Source: a bacterium
GTDB taxonomy: Bacteria > Myxococcota_A > Bradymonadia > UBA7976 > UBA1532
Length of the DNA stretch: 64,000 bases
Direction: 5' to 3'
NCBI GenBank assembly: GCA_030426085.1
Contig: JAUHYW010000043.1
Coordinates: 1 to 64,000 of the forward strand
The position numbers and the translations under genes are program-made. Positions 28,239 through 40,864 of the stretch are shown piece after piece (positions within the stretch are counted from its first letter, which is position 1; each line of letters starts with the position of its first letter). The notes beneath the pieces are model-generated. The model searched no databases and was not told where the DNA came from. It saw nothing but the letters and a program-made list of their open reading frames with translations.

Positions 28239-28460
28239 TCAGATCAGGCCCACCAGCATCACGATCTGGGCGGCGAGCAGCCCCCAGAAGCACGGGGTGC
28301 GCCAGCAGGGCAGGGGCTGGGCCCGGGCCACCGGTGGCCGCGGTGAGCGGATGGGGGCCGGGGGCGGGGTGAGTCGGGCGATTCGGGCCAGCGGCTGCTC
28401 GGGCAGATCGGTATATCCCGGGCCGCGACCCTGGCCGATGGCCGAGGTCGAGTCTCGCAT
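28239..28460 (-). CDS. small tail-anchored membrane protein
   Basis: 73 residues. ATG 28460 has a strong GAGGAGACC ribosome site six bases upstream. The first ~55 residues are Pro/Arg-rich and soluble; the last ~17 (FWGLLAAQIVMLVGLI) form one transmembrane segment that ends the protein. It is convergent with the TonB receptor. The function is unknown; such short tail-anchored proteins often organise membrane complexes. Confidence 0.65.
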   Translation of the reverse strand: MRDSTSAIGQGRGPGYTDLPEQPLARIARLTPPPAPIRSPRPPVARAQPLPCWRTPCFWGLLAAQIVMLVGLI

Positions 28461-28562
28461 GGTGGTCTCCTCACGGCGCCGGCGCTCCTCGGCGGCCGTG
28501 GTCTGGAAACGAGCGCGGGGGCCCGAAGGTCACGGAATGTTTCTCCCGATGTGCGCCGGACG

Positions 28563-30716
28563 TCACTCGCAGTAGCGGCCCGCCGGGTTCGACGACGCGC
28601 AGGTGTTGAGCGAGACGTCGCCGCCCCGGTCGACCGTGGCGGTCTCGATGTGGATGTGCGGCCCCGACGAGCAGCCCGAGTTGCCGCTGAACGCCAGGAG
28701 CTGGCCCTGCTCGACGTGCACCCCGTTCCGGATGCCGGGGGCCAGATCTTCGATGTGCAGGTACCAGACGAGCAGGTCGCGGCCCGGGTCGTCGGGGTCG
28801 CCGCAGTCGGCCCGCAGCTTGACGTAGTTGAAGGCGTTCCAGCAGGCCGGGGTGCAGCCGTTGTCGTAGCAGTTGGGCAGGCCCAGGCGGCTGGCGATGA
28901 CCGTGCCCGCCATGCCGGCGTGGATCGGGGTGCCCACCCGGGTGCCATAGTCGATGCCATAGTGCCGCCCGCCCAGCCCGCAGGCCGAGAAGCTCTGGGT
29001 CAGCGCGCCCGGCGGCCGATCGAGGCAGCATTCGCCGTCCCCCCGGCGGCATTGATCGGGCACCCCGGGCGGGTTCTGGCGGCAGCCGTCGGGGCACGGC
29101 GTCTCGTCGGCCACCTCGCCCCCGCGGCACTCATAGAGCGTATCGGCCTCGCCCGCGCCGAGCCCGCTGCCGCAGTAGGCGCCGTCCCCCGCGCCGGCCG
29201 CGTCGCACGCGTCGCCCGCGGGGGGTGCCATGCGGCAGGCGTCGGGGGTGCCCGGCGGCATCTGCTGGCACCCGTCGGGGCACGGCCGGGCGGCGGCGAC
29301 CATGCGACCGCGGCAGTCGTACAGCGTATCGGGGTCGCCCGCGCCGAGCGAGCGGCCGCAGTAGGCGCCGTCCCCCGCGTCGGCCGCCGCGCAGGGGTCC
29401 TGCACCGCCCGGCAGGCGTCGGGCACGCCCGGTGGCATCGACTGGCACCCGGCGGGGCAAGGCATCGCGCTGGCGGTGGTGCGGTTCTGGCAGTCGTACA
29501 GCGTGTCGTCGTCGCCGGCGCCCAGCGAGCGCCCGCAATACAGCCCGTTGCCCGCGTTGGCCGCCGCGCAGGGGTCGCCGTCCGGGCGGCAGGCGTCGGC
29601 GACGCCGGGTGGCATCTGCTGGCATCCGCCGGGGCAGGGGGCCGCGCTGCGGGTGACGCCGCCCCGGCAGTCGTAGAGCGTGTCGGCGTCGCCCGCGCCC
29701 AGCGTCCGGCCGCAGTAGGGCCCGTCCCCCGCGTCGGCGCCGCGGCACGGATCCTCGGGCTGCGGCGGCTGGGCTGCGCGGCAGGCGTCGGGGGTGCCCG
29801 GCGGCATCTGCACGCAGCCATCGTCACACCGCCGGGCGGCCGCGGTGGCCCCGCCGGCGCAGTCGTAGAGCGTGTCGGGGTCGCCCGCGCCCAGCGTCGA
29901 GCCGCAGTACAGCCCGTTGCCCGCGTCGGCCGCGGCGCAGGGGTCGCCGCCCATGCGGCAGGCGTCGGGGGTGCCCGGCGGCATGGCTTCGCAGCCGTCG
30001 ATGCATGGGCTCGCGCTCACCGTCTGGCCGCCCCGGCACACATACAGCGCGTCGGCGTCGCCCCGGCCCAGCGCGCGGCCGCAGTAGGCCCCGTCTCCGG
30101 CGTCGGCCGCGGCGCACGGATCGTCGTCCCGCACGCAGCCGTCGGGGGTGCCCGGCGGCGCGACCCGGCAGCCGCGGTCGCAGGCCGTCACCTCGGCGGT
30201 GGCCCCGCCCACGCAGCGATACAGCCGGCCGGCCTCGCCCCCGGTCAGCGTGCCCCCGCACCACGCTCCGTCGCCCGGCGCGCTGGCGCACGGATCGGCC
30301 GCCGGCTGCACGCAGGCGCCGTCCGCGCAGCCGGCGGGGCACGGCTCGACCGCCGCGACTCGGGCGCCGGCGCAGACATAGGCCGAGTTGTGGTCGGTGC
30401 CCGGCAGCTCGGCCCCGCAATAGGCCCCGTCGGCGGCGTCGACGCAGGGGTCGTCGGGCGGCGGGGCCAGATCGGGCTCGATGCCCAGATCGGCGATGGG
30501 CCCTCGATCGGGCCGCGGGGGTTCGACCCGCTGGTCGGCCTCGATGTCAGCGTCCGATGGAGGCTCGCCGTCCAGCGGCCCGCCGTCGGGCGCAGGCCCC
30601 CGATCGAGGGGCGGCAGCGCGTCGGCCGGGGACATGCCATCGGGCGCCGGTGATGGGTCGGAGCTGCAGGCCGGGGCGGCCGCGGCGAGGAGGGCGAGCA
30701 GGAGCGTGACGCGCAT
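28563..30716 (-). CDS. M23 peptidase lipoprotein with eight six-Cys repeats
   Basis: 717 residues. Lipoprotein signal (LLALLAAAAPAC), Asp/Pro linker, then eight modules of about 55-60 residues, each with six Cys (DPCAAADAGDG-YCG...LYDC...PC--GC...DAC) between about residues 90 and 560. The C-terminus is an M23 (LytM) peptidase: HYGIDYGTRVGTP and GPHIHIE carry the zinc ligands H-x3-D and HxH. It could cut peptidoglycan cross-links outside the cell. A Zn-free form is possible if the first Gly-His differs, but both motifs look intact. The Cys modules probably bind the target or form disulfide stalks. Confidence 0.85.
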   Translation of the reverse strand: MRVTLLLALLAAAAPACSSDPSPAPDGMSPADALPPLDRGPAPDGGPLDGEPPSDADIEADQRVEPPRPDRGPIADLGIEPDLAPPPDDPCVDAADGAYCGAELPGTDHNSAYVCAGARVAAVEPCPAGCADGACVQPAADPCASAPGDGAWCGGTLTGGEAGRLYRCVGGATAEVTACDRGCRVAPPGTPDGCVRDDDPCAAADAGDGAYCGRALGRGDADALYVCRGGQTVSASPCIDGCEAMPPGTPDACRMGGDPCAAADAGNGLYCGSTLGAGDPDTLYDCAGGATAAARRCDDGCVQMPPGTPDACRAAQPPQPEDPCRGADAGDGPYCGRTLGAGDADTLYDCRGGVTRSAAPCPGGCQQMPPGVADACRPDGDPCAAANAGNGLYCGRSLGAGDDDTLYDCQNRTTASAMPCPAGCQSMPPGVPDACRAVQDPCAAADAGDGAYCGRSLGAGDPDTLYDCRGRMVAAARPCPDGCQQMPPGTPDACRMAPPAGDACDAAGAGDGAYCGSGLGAGEADTLYECRGGEVADETPCPDGCRQNPPGVPDQCRRGDGECCLDRPPGALTQSFSACGLGGRHYGIDYGTRVGTPIHAGMAGTVIASRLGLPNCYDNGCTPACWNAFNYVKLRADCGDPDDPGRDLLVWYLHIEDLAPGIRNGVHVEQGQLLAFSGNSGCSSGPHIHIETATVDRGGDVSLNTCASSNPAGRYCE

Positions 30717-30743
30717 GAAGACTCCGTTCGACGGGTCGACGCA

Positions 30744-31856
30744 TCATCGCGGATCGTGGCACATCATGCACGCGTGGGGGCCGTTGACCACCATCGACTG
30801 GAAGGCCAGCCCCTCTTCACCGAGCGTGGCGAAGGCGTCGACGAAGCCGTCGAGGTCGGCGAGGGCGTCGTCGACGTAGAACCGGTAGGGCCACGCCTCG
30901 AACTCGGCGCGCTCGGTGGCCGCGATCAGGAAGGCGCGGGCGCGCGCCCGGTCACCGACCCGGGCCATGATCTCGGCGTAGGTGAAGTCGGTGCCGACCC
31001 CGGCCCAGGGCACGTGCGGCGTCGGCCCGATCGAGCAGTCTTCGGTCTCGCACCGCGCGAGCGTCTCGTCGATGGCATCCACCGCGACGTCGGGCCAGCC
31101 GGATGCCATCGACGCGCCCGAGGCGGCGCCGATGAAGGTGCCGAGCACGAACAGCGGGTTCTCTTCGTAGAGGTCGTACAGCCGGGCGACGTACGGCTCG
31201 CGATCCTGCCCCAGGAAGCCCGCCGAGCTGCCCTCGAGCATGACCTTCCACGAGGCGATCTCGACGTTCTCCGGGTCGAGGGCCACCGCCCGGTCGATCT
31301 CGCTCTGCAAGGGCAGGCCGTACTGCACCAGCTCTTCGGGCGGCAGCTCGGCCTCGCGGGCGATGAGCTGCTCGGTGATGTAGGCCACGCCGAGCTGCGC
31401 GCTGCGCCAGTACAGGACGGCCAGCCAGCGGGTGTCGAGCAGGCCCTCCGCGTCGAGCCGGGCGTTGTGGGCTCTCAGGTGGCCCCACAGCTCGGCCCGG
31501 CCGTCGGTCTCGAACTGGAGCGCCTGCCAGAAGAGCTGCTCCCCGCAGGCGAACGCGACCTCGTCCCGGGTGCCGGCGCAGTCTTCGGCGAACAGGCCGT
31601 TCCACCGCCCCTCGGCGGCCGCGAAGTCGGGGTAGCCCAGCCCGGCTTCGGCGTAGGATGTCACCCGGCGCACCCCGGATGGCCGATGGCTCGGCCACTC
31701 GTCGGCCTCCGGCGTATCGGGGGTCTCGGGTGTCTCGGGTGTCTCCGGCGCCGCCGGCATCTCGGGCGGGTCTTCGCCGCCCCCGGCGGTGTCTCCGTCG
31801 CCGCAGCCGAGCAGCGCGGTGGCCGTCAGCAGGGTGATCCACAGTGCGCGTGCCAT
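30744..31856 (-). CDS. helical-repeat lipoprotein ending in a CxxCH motif
   Basis: 370 residues from ATG 31856 (lipobox LLGC). A TPEAPET-type Pro/Glu linker precedes mostly helical material (ELPPEELVQYGLPLQSEIDRAVALDPENVEIASWKVML) resembling TPR lipoproteins. The last ten residues are GPHACMMCHDPR, so the sequence holds one CxxCH, the usual attachment site of a covalent c-type heme. A heme here at the extreme end, with no Met ligand domain, is unusual. The motif could also be an accident. Spacing to the M23 gene is 27 bp, so one operon is likely. Confidence 0.7.
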   Translation of the reverse strand: MARALWITLLTATALLGCGDGDTAGGGEDPPEMPAAPETPETPETPDTPEADEWPSHRPSGVRRVTSYAEAGLGYPDFAAAEGRWNGLFAEDCAGTRDEVAFACGEQLFWQALQFETDGRAELWGHLRAHNARLDAEGLLDTRWLAVLYWRSAQLGVAYITEQLIAREAELPPEELVQYGLPLQSEIDRAVALDPENVEIASWKVMLEGSSAGFLGQDREPYVARLYDLYEENPLFVLGTFIGAASGASMASGWPDVAVDAIDETLARCETEDCSIGPTPHVPWAGVGTDFTYAEIMARVGDRARARAFLIAATERAEFEAWPYRFYVDDALADLDGFVDAFATLGEEGLAFQSMVVNGPHACMMCHDPR

Positions 31857-31973
31857 CGAGCGTCTCCCCGTCGAAGCGCGGGCCCTCGGCGGCCCGCCGG
31901 GAAACCTACTCGTGGGTACCTTGCCTGTCAATCGGCCGGGCGGCCGGCGCCCCGCGGCCCTCGCCCCACCCCT

Positions 31974-32001
31974 TTGACGCCCCGGGCGATGTGCTTACCG
32001 T
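31974..32001 (+). promoter_or_regulatory. possible sigma-70-like promoter of clpB
   Basis: TTGACG (31974-31979) and TACCGT (31996-32001) are 16 bp apart. No clear sigma-32 consensus was seen. The leader would be about 60 bases, ending in GAAGGGA before the start codon. Confidence 0.3.
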
Positions 32002-32068
32002 CCCTCCGTCCGCAGAACAGAAGCACTTTTGACCGGCGCCCCGAGGCGCCGCCGGGAAGGGACACCCC

Positions 32069-34675
<2,607 letters not shown>

Positions 34676-34743
34676 GCCGCCGCGGCCCGCCCTGGTCTTG
34701 GTATGATCACCCGGTGCACGCCCCGGGGCAGGGAGGGTCGCCC

Positions 34744-37263
34744 ATGCCGAGCGCACGAACGAGAGCCGTCTCGCGGGCCGTCTGCCTCGCGGTCATCGCA
34801 GGCCATGGCTGCATCGAGCAGTCTTCACAATCGGAGCCGGTGGACGCCGCCCCGATCGACCGGGGGGCCGACGGCCCCGTGGATGGCGCGCTCGACCGGG
34901 GGGACCGGGATGGGCCGCCGAACCCGGACGCCCGGCTCGATCCGGGGCCCGACGACAGCGTGGACGCCGCGCCCGATCCGGGCCCCGACGACAGCGTGGA
35001 CGCCGCGCCCGACGCCGGGCCCATCGACCCGACGATCCCGCCGTCCCACGCCCAGGTCGCGGTCTCGCGCCGGGGCGAGGCGCTGGTCTTCGTGTATCCC
35101 GACCCCGCCGGGCGCCTCGTCGCGGTGGAGCTGCCGCCCGGCGCGGCGGCGCCCGGCGAGCCCCGCGCGCTCGCCCCGCTCGACGTGACCCCGACCCGGG
35201 TCGTCGCCGCGGCGGCGGACGACGGGCGCTGGGTCGCCTACGGATCCCCCGACGCGCCGATCGCGCTGCTCGACCTCGACGCGCCCGACGCCGCGCCGCG
35301 GGTGCTCGGCGAGCTGTACGGGCCGCCGCTCGTGGCGCCGACCGGGGCCGGGGTCCTGGTGATCGGGCGCGCCGCCGACGGCCGGCTCGCGTGGCAGCGG
35401 GCCACCGCCGCCGGGCTCGAGCCGCCGGTCGTCGATCCTTTCGACCGGGGCCTGCCCGACGACGCGGCAAGCATCGCCACCGGGGTCGTGCTGCACTTCG
35501 GCGAGGTCGGCCAGTGCCTGCACATCGCCGACGATGGCGCGACCGCCCGCAGCTTCGTGTGCCCTACCGGCCGCGGTCGCCTGCTCACCGCCGGGGATCG
35601 CAGCCTGCTCGCCCACGCGTACACCTTCGGTCAGACCCGGCAGCTCGGCGTCTCGCCGCTGTTCGGGCCCGGCGAGCCGTTCCGGGTCGCCGTCCTCGCC
35701 GATGACGATGACGGCACCCTGTTCGGCCGGGTCGGCGCCGAGGCGCCGGTGATCGGGCTGGACGTCGCGCGGCAGGCCCTCGACGCCTCCATCGCCACGC
35801 CCGATGGCATCTGGAAGACCGTCGAGACCTGGGACCCCGACGCGCCGCCCTTCGATCGGACCCGGGCCCTGGTCCGGCGCTCGTCCGACGGCCCGCCGGC
35901 CGAGCTGGTGGCGCTCGACTTCCGCCTCGACGGCCGGCCGGCGATCCGCATCTTCGAATTGCAGCCGGCTTTCGTCGGCGATCCGCCGTATGCCATCCCG
36001 GACCACGAAGGCTGCCAGCCGCGACCCGAGGTCTGTGATGGGGTCGATCAGGATTGTGACGGCCGGGTCGACGACGGTCGGTGCTGCCCGGGCGCCGGGA
36101 TCGAGGCGCGGTGGCAGACTCGGGACCCCGTCGCGCGGGTCGAAGGCGGCGGGCCCGCGCTGCTGATCGCGGATCCGGACCGAAGCGGATACCGCGTGCT
36201 CTATCGCTTCGCCGACAGCCACCGCTGGGAAGGCCGGCACCTGAACGTGCTCCAGGACCTCGACGGCGACGCCGTCTCGCTCGGCGTCACCATCGACGAC
36301 GCGATCGACGGCCGCTTCCTGCTCGCCGCGCAGGGGGTCACCGCGCTCGTCGCCCGGCACGTCGTCGACGGCGCGCCGGGGCCGTGGTCGCTGTTCATGG
36401 CCCACCCCACGCGCGCCCCCGACGAGGCGCCCCCGCCGCGGGTCGCGCTCGGCTGCGACGCCGTGCTCGCCGCGGCGACGCTCTCCACCGACGGGCCCGA
36501 CGGTCAGCCCGACGGCGAGCGCTTCGTCGTCGTCTGCGCCGCGCGCATCGTGATCGTCTCGGCCGCGCCCGGCGCGGCGCTCGAGGTCTACCCGGTCGAA
36601 GGGCTCGAGATGCCGCCGCTGGCGTGGGCCACGCTCTCGCCCGTCGAGCGGGGTGAACTCGGGCTCCTGGTGGGACACCGAATCCCGGGGGAGGGCGCCT
36701 GGAGTGTGCGCGCGCTCGTCATCGAGGACGCGCCGCGGCCAGCCATCCGACCGGGCTTCCTGCCGCCCGCGCTCGAACTGCTCGGCCCCGATGACCCGAT
36801 GTGGCCGATCCATCCCCACCCGGTGCCGACCCGGCCGTCGATCCAGATCGTGGACGATCGTCGGGCCCGCCTGGCGTTCGGGGCGCGCGATGATCAGGGG
36901 CGGCGGGCGACGACCTGGCGTCGGGTGCTGTTCGCGCCCGAGGTCCAGGCGGTCCGGGTATCGGACGTGGTCTTCGCCGTGCTCGGCGCGGGGCCGGTGT
37001 CGGGCGCCGATGGCGCGGAGGCGACCGGCTGGTGGGCGGCGGACGTGCTCGGCAACGACCGGCGCTACGGCCTGTGGTCGACCGATCCGATGCTGACCCT
37101 CGAAGGCGGCTCCATCTGGGCCGCTGCCAACGACACCCGCTGGCTCGACGCGCGCATCGACGCCGCGGACCACGCGCTGGCCGTCGTCACGCCCCTCGAC
37201 GACACCGACCGGGCGTGGCGCTTCCGTACGTTCGGCGTCGACTGTCGACCGCCCGCCCGCTGA
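34744..37263 (+). CDS. lipoprotein with a putative metal-binding motif
   Basis: 839 residues. ATG 34744 opens a lipoprotein signal (VCLAVIAGHGC). An Asp/Pro linker contains a near-perfect tandem repeat DPGPDDSVDAAP. The middle looks like beta-propeller-type repeats (RVVAAAADDGRWVAYGSPDAP). At about residue 440 is the Cys-rich EVCDGVDQDCDGRVDDGRCC, a match to the putative metal-binding motif seen in exported proteins of myxobacteria. The function is unknown. It is 68 bp downstream of clpB on the same strand. Confidence 0.8.
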   Translation: MPSARTRAVSRAVCLAVIAGHGCIEQSSQSEPVDAAPIDRGADGPVDGALDRGDRDGPPNPDARLDPGPDDSVDAAPDPGPDDSVDAAPDAGPIDPTIPPSHAQVAVSRRGEALVFVYPDPAGRLVAVELPPGAAAPGEPRALAPLDVTPTRVVAAAADDGRWVAYGSPDAPIALLDLDAPDAAPRVLGELYGPPLVAPTGAGVLVIGRAADGRLAWQRATAAGLEPPVVDPFDRGLPDDAASIATGVVLHFGEVGQCLHIADDGATARSFVCPTGRGRLLTAGDRSLLAHAYTFGQTRQLGVSPLFGPGEPFRVAVLADDDDGTLFGRVGAEAPVIGLDVARQALDASIATPDGIWKTVETWDPDAPPFDRTRALVRRSSDGPPAELVALDFRLDGRPAIRIFELQPAFVGDPPYAIPDHEGCQPRPEVCDGVDQDCDGRVDDGRCCPGAGIEARWQTRDPVARVEGGGPALLIADPDRSGYRVLYRFADSHRWEGRHLNVLQDLDGDAVSLGVTIDDAIDGRFLLAAQGVTALVARHVVDGAPGPWSLFMAHPTRAPDEAPPPRVALGCDAVLAAATLSTDGPDGQPDGERFVVVCAARIVIVSAAPGAALEVYPVEGLEMPPLAWATLSPVERGELGLLVGHRIPGEGAWSVRALVIEDAPRPAIRPGFLPPALELLGPDDPMWPIHPHPVPTRPSIQIVDDRRARLAFGARDDQGRRATTWRRVLFAPEVQAVRVSDVVFAVLGAGPVSGADGAEATGWWAADVLGNDRRYGLWSTDPMLTLEGGSIWAAANDTRWLDARIDAADHALAVVTPLDDTDRAWRFRTFGVDCRPPAR

Positions 37264-37419
37264 GCGACGGCAGCCCACCGAGCGGGGCCGGCGTGCGCCG
37301 CCCGGCGTGTACGCCTGCCCCTGACATCCGGCCGCGGCTCGCCGCGCCGCTGAAAGGCCGCACGCCGTCGGCGTACACTGGTCGCCCCCGGACGACGGGG
37401 CGCGACCCGTGAGGAGCCG

Positions 37420-38961
37420 ATGAAGACCCGCTGCATACTCTGCCTGCTGAGCCTCGCCGCCGCCGGCCTGCTCGCCTGTGACGACGTCGGCGAAGACCCG
37501 GCCGACGCCGCGCCGGCGCCCGTCGATGCCACGCCCGATGGGTCGGATACCACACCCGATGGGTCTGATGGTATGTCGGATGGACCGGATGCCATGCCGG
37601 ATGGCTCGGATGCCATGCTTGCCGACGCCCTGCCCCCCGACGGCGAGCGCTGCCCTGCGCCCGCGGTCGACGCCTGCGCCCACTGCCCGATCGTCCGCCC
37701 GGCCATCGACCGCACGCTGTACGTGTCGCCCGAGGGCGATGACGACGCCGGCGACGGCAGCGCCGAGCGGCCGTTCGGCACGCTGGCCCACGGGGTGAGC
37801 CGGGCGACCCCCGGCACCGAGGTGCGCCTCATGCCGGGCACCCATCCCGGCGGTATCTTCCTCACCGACGTGCACGGCACCGCCGAGGCCCCGATCGTCA
37901 TCGGCGGCGACCCGGCCGTCGCGCAGAACCCGGTGATCGACGCCGCTGGAGAGTCCGAGGGCCTGCACCTCGTGCGGCCCCGCTGGGTGATGCTGCGCAA
38001 GCTGACCGTGCGCGGGGCGGCGGACAATGGGATCAACGTCGACGACGGCGATCGCCGCGACGACCCCGACGCGGCGCGGTTCGTGGCGTTCCGTGACCTC
38101 GTGATCGAAGACATCGGCCCCGCCGGCAACCGGGACTGCCTCAAGCTCTCGGGCCTCGACGACTTCGAAGTGCTCGACAGCGTATTTCGCCGCTGCGGAG
38201 ACGGCGGCAGCGGCGTCGACATGGTGGGCTGTCACGACGGCGCCATCCGCGGCAACCGGTTCGAGGATCTCGGCGCGTCGGGGGTGCAGGCCAAGGGCGG
38301 CACCGCCCGGGTGCGGATCGCGAACAACCGCTTCATCGACGCCGGCGCCCGCCCGATCAACATGGGGGGCAGCACCGGCTTCGAATACTTCCGCCCGCCG
38401 CTCGACGCCGCCGCTCCCCAGGCCGAGGCCCGCGAGATCGTCGCGGCCTCGAACCTCATCGTCGGTGGGCAGACCGCGGCCACCTTCGTCGGCTGCGTCG
38501 GCTGCGCCTTCGCCCACAACACCGTCATCGAGCCCGGCCGCTGGCTGCTGCGCGTCCTGCAGGAGACCACCGACGGCGGCGGCTTCGCCTTCGAGCCGGC
38601 GCGCGACGGCTGGGTGACCGGCAACGTCTTCGTCTTCCGCCGGGACGCGGTGCGGACCGCGGTCAACGTCGGCCCCGACACCGCCCCCGAGACGTTCCGC
38701 TTCACCCACAACCTGTTCTACGCGGTCGACGACCCCACGGCTTCGGCTCCGGCGCTGCCCGTCGCGGCGGTGGGCTCGATCACGGGCCGGGATCCGCAGC
38801 TCGACGACGCCTACGGGCTCACGTCGGACAGCCCGGCGGTCGGCGCCGGCGACCCCGCCGCCCGGCCCCTCGTCGACGGCAGCCTCGCCGGCGGCTGCTA
38901 CGGCGACCCGCCCAGCCTGGGCGCCTCGGAGTCGCCCGAGCGCATCCCGCCCGGGCCGTGA
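37420..38961 (+). CDS. right-handed beta-helix lipoprotein
   Basis: 513 residues. ATG 37420; lipobox LLAC. The linker repeats DGSD/DGPDAM. The body from about residue 100 has the pectate-lyase-like pattern (YVSPEGDDDAGDGSAERPFGTLAHGV, LRKLTVRGAADNGINVDD, NRFEDLGASGVQAKGG, NNRFIDAGARPIN), with parallel-beta-helix coil repeats. Such proteins bind or cleave polysaccharides; catalytic residues cannot be assigned by eye. A 156-bp gap precedes it. Confidence 0.8.
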   Translation: MKTRCILCLLSLAAAGLLACDDVGEDPADAAPAPVDATPDGSDTTPDGSDGMSDGPDAMPDGSDAMLADALPPDGERCPAPAVDACAHCPIVRPAIDRTLYVSPEGDDDAGDGSAERPFGTLAHGVSRATPGTEVRLMPGTHPGGIFLTDVHGTAEAPIVIGGDPAVAQNPVIDAAGESEGLHLVRPRWVMLRKLTVRGAADNGINVDDGDRRDDPDAARFVAFRDLVIEDIGPAGNRDCLKLSGLDDFEVLDSVFRRCGDGGSGVDMVGCHDGAIRGNRFEDLGASGVQAKGGTARVRIANNRFIDAGARPINMGGSTGFEYFRPPLDAAAPQAEAREIVAASNLIVGGQTAATFVGCVGCAFAHNTVIEPGRWLLRVLQETTDGGGFAFEPARDGWVTGNVFVFRRDAVRTAVNVGPDTAPETFRFTHNLFYAVDDPTASAPALPVAAVGSITGRDPQLDDAYGLTSDSPAVGAGDPAARPLVDGSLAGGCYGDPPSLGASESPERIPPGP

Positions 38962-38974
38962 TCAAAACTTCCGC

Positions 38975-39003
38975 TTGACCGGGCCCGCGGCCGGGGCTAT
39001 GTA
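38975..39003 (+). promoter_or_regulatory. sigma-70 promoter of the trp-aro operon
   Basis: TTGACC (38975-38980), a 17-bp spacer and TATGTA (38998-39003). Both hexamers are close to consensus, in a gap of only 78 bp between the previous gene and trpR. The start point would be about 39010, giving a leader of about 30 bases. Confidence 0.7.
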
Positions 39004-39019
39004 TTACCACGCTAATACA
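39000..39019. promoter_or_regulatory. trp-operator-like dyad over the -10 box
   Basis: TGTATTA (39000-39006), six bases, TAATACA (39013-39019). The inner 18 bp, GTATTACCACGCTAATAC, has the same length and the same outer GTA...TAC as the known trp operator GTACTAGTTAACTAGTAC. It overlaps the -10 hexamer, so TrpR bound here would block RNA polymerase. Confidence 0.65.
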
Positions 39020-39039
39020 ATGCTCTGGCGGTACCCCTC

Positions 39040-39351
39040 ATGGACACCCCCCGACCCCCCGCTGATCTGCTCGCGGTGCTCGCCGGCCTCGACGACGCCG
39101 AGGCCATCGGCGACCTCTTCGTCGATCTGCTCACCCCGGCCGAGGTCGAGGCCGTCGCCGAGCGGTGGGCCATCGTCAAGGCGCTCGCCGAGGGCCACAC
39201 CCAGCGGGCGGTGCGGGACGCCGTCGGCTGCTCGGTCACCACCGTCACCCGGGGGGCGCGCCAGCTCCGCTACGGCGCCGGCGGCTTCGAGACCGCGTTC
39301 GAGACCCTGCGCGCGCTGGGCCTGCCGGCGCCCGAGGCGGGGGCCCGATGA
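39040..39351 (+). CDS. trpR: Trp repressor family protein
   Basis: 103 residues. The DNA-binding text matches TrpR: LLTPAEVEAVAERWAIVKAL and HTQRAVRDAVGCSVTTVTRGARQL, with the recognition helix around VTTVTRG. With tryptophan bound, TrpR dimers occupy operators of trp and related genes. The YerC/YecD branch of the family is an alternative, but position at the head of the trp operon beside a trpO-like dyad favours a true tryptophan sensor. Its stop overlaps the trpE start (ATGA). Confidence 0.88.
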   Translation: MDTPRPPADLLAVLAGLDDAEAIGDLFVDLLTPAEVEAVAERWAIVKALAEGHTQRAVRDAVGCSVTTVTRGARQLRYGAGGFETAFETLRALGLPAPEAGAR

Positions 39352-40864
39352 TCCCGATCAGCCCCGACCTCGCCGCGGTGCAGGCGTACACCGGCGACGC
39401 GACCCACGTCGCGCTCTCGCTCTCGCTGCTCGCCGACAGCCACACCCCGATCTCGGTCTTCCGGGCGCTGGCCGCCGACGGCGAAGACGCGTTTCTGCTC
39501 GAGAGCGTCGAGGGCGGCGAGACGATGGCCCGCTACTCGTTCGTCGGCGCCGATGTGCGGGCCCGGATGACCTTCGCCGACGGCGTCGCCACCGTCGTCG
39601 AGCGGGGGGAAGCCCGCGCGGTGCCCTACACCGACCCGCTCGCGTTGGTGCGGGCCCGCCTCGCCGACTGGCGCCCGTGGAGCCCGCACGCGCTGCCCCG
39701 CTTCCCCGGCGGCGCGGTGGGCTACATCGGCTTCGACTGCGTCTGCGACTTCGAACCGCGCATCACGCTGCCGAAGGGCGCGGGCGCCGGCTTCCCCGCC
39801 GGGGCGCTGCTCTTCGCCGACGCCGTCGCGGCCTATGACCACGTCCTGCGCCGCCTCGTCCTGGTGGTGCACGCGCCGCTCGACGGCGACCGCGCGGCGC
39901 ACTACCACGCCGCCCGCGACCGCTTGCTGAACCTCGTCGCCCGGCTCTCCGAGGCTCGTATGCCCGAGCGCCCGTGGCCCCTGGCGGCCGATCCCCGGGT
40001 CGCGGTGGGCGACGCGCTCGATGTCCGCCCCAACCGCAGCCGGCCCGACATGGAGGCCGCCGTCGAGCGCGCCCGGGCGGCCATCGCCGCGGGGGACGCC
40101 TTCCAGATCGTGGTCAGCCAGCGGCTCACCGTCGAGGTCGACGTCGACCCGCTGACGCTCTACCGCGCGCTGCGGGCGGTGAACCCCTCGCCGTACATGT
40201 TCCTGCTGCGCGTCGGCGACCGGGCGCTGGTCGGCGCCTCGCCCGAGGTGCTGGTGCGGCTCGAAGGCGGCGAGCTGCTGCTGCGGCCCATCGCCGGCAC
40301 CCGCAAGCGCGGCGGCACGCCCGAAGAGGACGCGGCGCTGGCCGCCGATCTGCTCGCCGACGAGAAGGAGCTGGCCGAGCATCGCATGCTCATCGACCTC
40401 GGCCGCAACGACCTGGGCCGCATCGCCGCGCCGGGCACGGTGCGGGTCGACGACCGGGAGCACATCGAGCGCTACGCCCACGTCATGCACATCGTCAGCG
40501 ATATACACGCGACCCTGGCCGATGGGTTGGATGCCTTCGATGTCTTCCGGGCGTGCTTCCCGGCGGGCACGGTCAGCGGCGCCCCGAAGGTGCGGGCGTG
40601 CGAGCTGCTCGCCGAGCTGGAGCCCGATCGCCGGGGCCCCTACGCCGGGGCGGTGGGCTATTTCGGAGCCGACGGCAGCCTCGACACCTGCATCGCCATC
40701 CGCACGCTCTTCGTCGAGCCGGGCGCGGTGCACGTGCAGGCCGGGGCGGGCATCGTGCACGACTCGGTGCCGGCCAACGAGCACGTCGAGTGCCAGAACA
40801 AGGCCCGCTCGGCCCTGCGCGCGCTGCAGATCGCCTTGCAGCGCAGCCACCCGGAGGCCGGCCG

